Source of the DNA: a bacterium HR23
Lineage (GTDB): Bacteria; Chloroflexota; Dehalococcoidia; Lucifugimonadales; HRBIN23
Length of the DNA stretch: 8,497 nucleotides
Direction: 5' to 3'
Assembly: GCA_002923335.1 (NCBI GenBank)
Contig: BEHZ01000077.1
Coordinates: 1-8,497 of the forward strand
Shown: positions 7,038-8,497 of the stretch, in pieces
Layout: every line of letters starts with the position of its first letter
How positions within the stretch are numbered: the stretch's first letter is position 1
Notes under the pieces: model-generated
The model's database searches: none
What the model saw: only the letters and a program-made list of their open reading frames with translations
Told to the model about the DNA's origin: nothing
Translations under genes and position numbers: made by a program

Positions 7038-7055
7038 CAGAGCCTTTCAGAGCCT
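7036..7055. repeat. Perfect 2 x 10-bp tandem repeat upstream of proS
   Basis: TTCAGAGCCT occurs twice in direct succession (7036-7045 and 7046-7055). The left copy overlaps the edge of the proS Shine-Dalgarno. Probably a local duplication; no function is evident. Confidence 0.8.
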
Positions 7056-7116
7056 TTTGCCCCCATGATACCCACCGTGCCGTCGGGATTTGCCCACACC
7101 TTGCCCTGCACCGATG

Positions 7117-8313
7117 CTAGATGACCCCTTCCGCCTGCAGGCGCTCCACCTCTTGGGGGGAGAGGCCCAGCAAATTGCAATAGACCTCCCGGTTGTGCTG
7201 GCCCAGGGCGGGGGCGGGGGTGCGCACCGAGCCGGGGGTGGCGGAGAGGCGAGGGGTAACACCGGGGATGCGCACCCTCCCCACGATGGGGTCGTCCACC
7301 TGCACCAGGAAGCCCCGCTCCTGAATATGGGGGTCGCGGCAGATGTCTTCGGCGCTATAGATGGGGCCGGCGGCTACCCCCGCTTCCTCTAGAACGGCCA
7401 GGGCCTCTGGGAGGGTGTGCTGGGCCGTCCACTGGGCCATCTCGGCGTTTAGTTCAGCCAGGTGCTTCCGACGGTCTTGCAGGGTGGCGAAGCGGGGGTC
7501 GGTGGCCCAATGGGGTTTGCCGATGGCTTTGGCCAGACGGCGGAACTGGTCATCGGAGGCGACAAAGAGGGTAACCCACTTGCCGTCCTTGGTGGGGAAG
7601 TGGTCGCTGGGAGCGCCGGCGGGGTTAACATTCCCCTGGCGCTCCCGAACGATGCCCAGGCGGTCATAGAGGGGGATGGTATTCTCGGACACCCGCAGGA
7701 TGCTCTCATACAGAGCCAGGTCAATCATCTGCCCCTGGCCGGTTTTCTCCCTCCAGCGGAGGGCGATGAGGCATCCGATGGTGGCGAAGCAGGCGGTGAG
7801 GTAATCGGCCAGGGCAAAGCCAGGGCGGGTTGGGGGTCGGTCGGGGAAGCCGGTGACATAGGCCAGGCCTCCAAAACCGACCGCCACACGGTCGTAGGCT
7901 GCTTTGAGGCGGTAGGGGCCTGTCTGCCCGAAGCCCGACACCCGCACCATAATCAGGGAGGGGTTTACTGCCCGGAGGTCGTCCCACCCCAGGCCCCAGC
8001 GCTCCAGGGTGCCGGGGCGGAAGTTCTCCAGCAGGATGTCGGAGACCTTCACCATTTCCTTCAGCAGAGCCTGGCCGGCGGGTTTGCGCAGGTCCAGGGT
8101 GATGGACTGCTTGTTTCGCCCCTCCACCGTCCACCAGAGGGAGGCACCGTTGACCTGTTCGCCTGCCTGGCGGGCGATGTCGCCGGTGCCGGGCATCTCT
8201 ACCTTGATGACCTGAGCGCCGAACTCGGCCAGGAAGGTGCCCGCCACAGGTGCAGCGATGAAGGTGCCGATGTCCAACACCCGTAGGTCGGCCAACGGTA
8301 GGGAAGAGGACAT
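7117..8313 (-). CDS. Family III CoA-transferase (CaiB/BaiF/Frc type)
   Basis: This 398-residue protein belongs to the class III CoA-transferases, which move CoA between carboxylic acids through enzyme-bound mixed anhydride and thioester intermediates, usually as an interlocked dimer. The N-terminal block LRVLDIGTFIAAPVAGTFLAEFGAQVIKVE (start of the Rossmann domain), GRNKQSITLDL, DILLENFRPGTLERWGLG and VRVSGFGQTGPY are family signatures. The predicted catalytic residue is Asp170 in GFALADYLTA, almost the position of Asp169 in formyl-CoA transferase. The small domain around 225-330 (APSDHFPTKDGKWVTLFVASDDQF) is complete. No signal peptide is seen. ATG at 8313 has AAGGAG six bases upstream (8325-8320). 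It is first in the minus-strand array and divergent from the gene at 8425. Acceptor and donor acids cannot be told from sequence; family members include carnitine, formyl, succinyl and mesaconyl/itaconyl-type enzymes. Confidence 0.93.
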   Translation of the reverse strand: MSSSLPLADLRVLDIGTFIAAPVAGTFLAEFGAQVIKVEMPGTGDIARQAGEQVNGASLWWTVEGRNKQSITLDLRKPAGQALLKEMVKVSDILLENFRPGTLERWGLGWDDLRAVNPSLIMVRVSGFGQTGPYRLKAAYDRVAVGFGGLAYVTGFPDRPPTRPGFALADYLTACFATIGCLIALRWREKTGQGQMIDLALYESILRVSENTIPLYDRLGIVRERQGNVNPAGAPSDHFPTKDGKWVTLFVASDDQFRRLAKAIGKPHWATDPRFATLQDRRKHLAELNAEMAQWTAQHTLPEALAVLEEAGVAAGPIYSAEDICRDPHIQERGFLVQVDDPIVGRVRIPGVTPRLSATPGSVRTPAPALGQHNREVYCNLLGLSPQEVERLQAEGVI

Positions 8314-8378
8314 ACGGGTCTCCTTTTTCTCTTTACTGTAATGCGCCCTACGCCCGGTGCGTCAATGGGGCTGGGCCC

Positions 8379-8386
8379 ATTATAAT
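8379..8386. promoter_or_regulatory. Palindromic -10 element, candidate bidirectional promoter
   Basis: ATTATAAT is its own reverse complement, so it places TATAAT at 8381-8386 on the + strand and at 8384-8379 on the - strand. It lies in the 111-bp divergent gap. The + start would fall near 8393, about 30 bases before the ATG at 8425. The - start would fall near 8372, about 59 bases before the CoA-transferase ATG. Neither side has a good -35 at the right distance; on the + strand GCGTCA at 8359-8364 is a three-of-six match. A separate minus-strand pair, TTGACG (8365-8360) and TACAGT (8340-8335), has a long 19-base spacer. Confidence 0.5.
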
Positions 8387-8424
8387 TGGCTAGCGCGGGG
8401 GAGGAGCCTACTGTGGAGGACGGC

Positions 8425-8497
8425 ATGAGTCAGGAGCGCCCACAGATAGGGAACCGTGTCATCGCGCGTGTGGTGAGTGTGAAGGGGCACTGTTATT
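8425..8497 (+). CDS. Start of an unidentified gene, possibly TIGR04076-like (3' end outside window)
   Basis: An open frame starts at ATG 8425 and runs off the window after 24 codons: MSQERPQIGNRVIARVVSVK then GHCY. It has GGAGGA at 8415-8420 as SD with four bases of spacing, and a perfect TATAAT about 39 bases upstream. An in-frame GTG at 8413 with GAGGAG at 8401-8406 and six-base spacing is an equally good alternative start, adding MEDG. The segment of alternating Val with VKGHC recalls the N-terminus of small TIGR04076 (unknown function) proteins, which carry a Cys followed by a Gly-His-Lys segment. Too little is visible to be sure of the family. It is divergent from the CoA-transferase. 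Confidence 0.55.
   Translation, partial: MSQERPQIGNRVIARVVSVKGHCY

Noticed and set aside
7026..7116. T-box or other riboswitch leader for proS
   Set aside because: The 91-base gap is too short for a T-box leader and lacks the conserved T-box sequence (AGGGTGGNACCGCG) and a terminator helix.
7462..8286. 274-codon + strand frame antisense to the CoA-transferase
   Set aside because: Same shadow pattern, no SD or family resemblance; the minus-strand gene carries all CaiB signatures.
8365..8380. Inverted repeat ATGGG-6-CCCAT next to the -10 palindrome, considered as operator
   Set aside because: Five-base arms in GC-rich DNA are common by chance, and no regulator gene is visible to support it.

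Overview
This is a GC-rich, gene-dense bacterial window with short intergenic gaps, clear AGGAG-type ribosome-binding sites and no RNA gene, mobile element or CRISPR array that I can see. The gene mix (orphan HyuA, gamma-glutamyltransferase-like hydrolase, small cupin, PgdA/PuuE-type deacetylase, CaiB/BaiF CoA-transferase, GC-rich codons) resembles Chloroflexota such as SAR202 or other Dehalococcoidia-like lineages. That placement is an impression from gene content, not a demonstrated assignment.

Layout. On the + strand, the window opens inside the 3' end of an MFS transporter (to 320). Three bases later comes a complete HyuA-type hydantoinase/5-oxoprolinase subunit (324-2345), so the two are very probably co-transcribed. 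A five-gene minus-strand array follows, read from right to left: a family III CoA-transferase (8313-7117), prolyl-tRNA synthetase (7025-5325), a NodB-fold polysaccharide deacetylase (5312-4473), a single-domain cupin (4414-4064) and a gamma-glutamyltransferase-family Ntn hydrolase (4000-2381). The HyuA and hydrolase genes converge tail to tail with only 35 bases between them. At the far right, divergent from the CoA-transferase, a + strand gene starts at about 8425 and runs off the window.

Transcription. The 111-bp divergent gap holds a palindromic ATTATAAT that supplies a perfect TATAAT -10 box to both strands. Plausible internal promoters precede the cupin and the hydrolase, so the minus-strand array may be two or three transcription units. 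ProRS and the deacetylase are 12 bases apart and look translationally coupled.

How the genes may work together. The MFS-HyuA pair suggests uptake and ATP-dependent opening of a cyclic amide (hydantoin or 5-oxoproline-like), but the usual HyuB partner is not next to it. The convergent hydrolase keeps the gamma-glutamyltransferase catalytic core but has lost most residues that hold a gamma-glutamyl group, so its substrate is probably different. ProRS is a housekeeping gene within an otherwise catabolic or modifying neighbourhood. The most interesting lead is the altered substrate pocket of the hydrolase. A second is the run of seven C between its Shine-Dalgarno and start codon.
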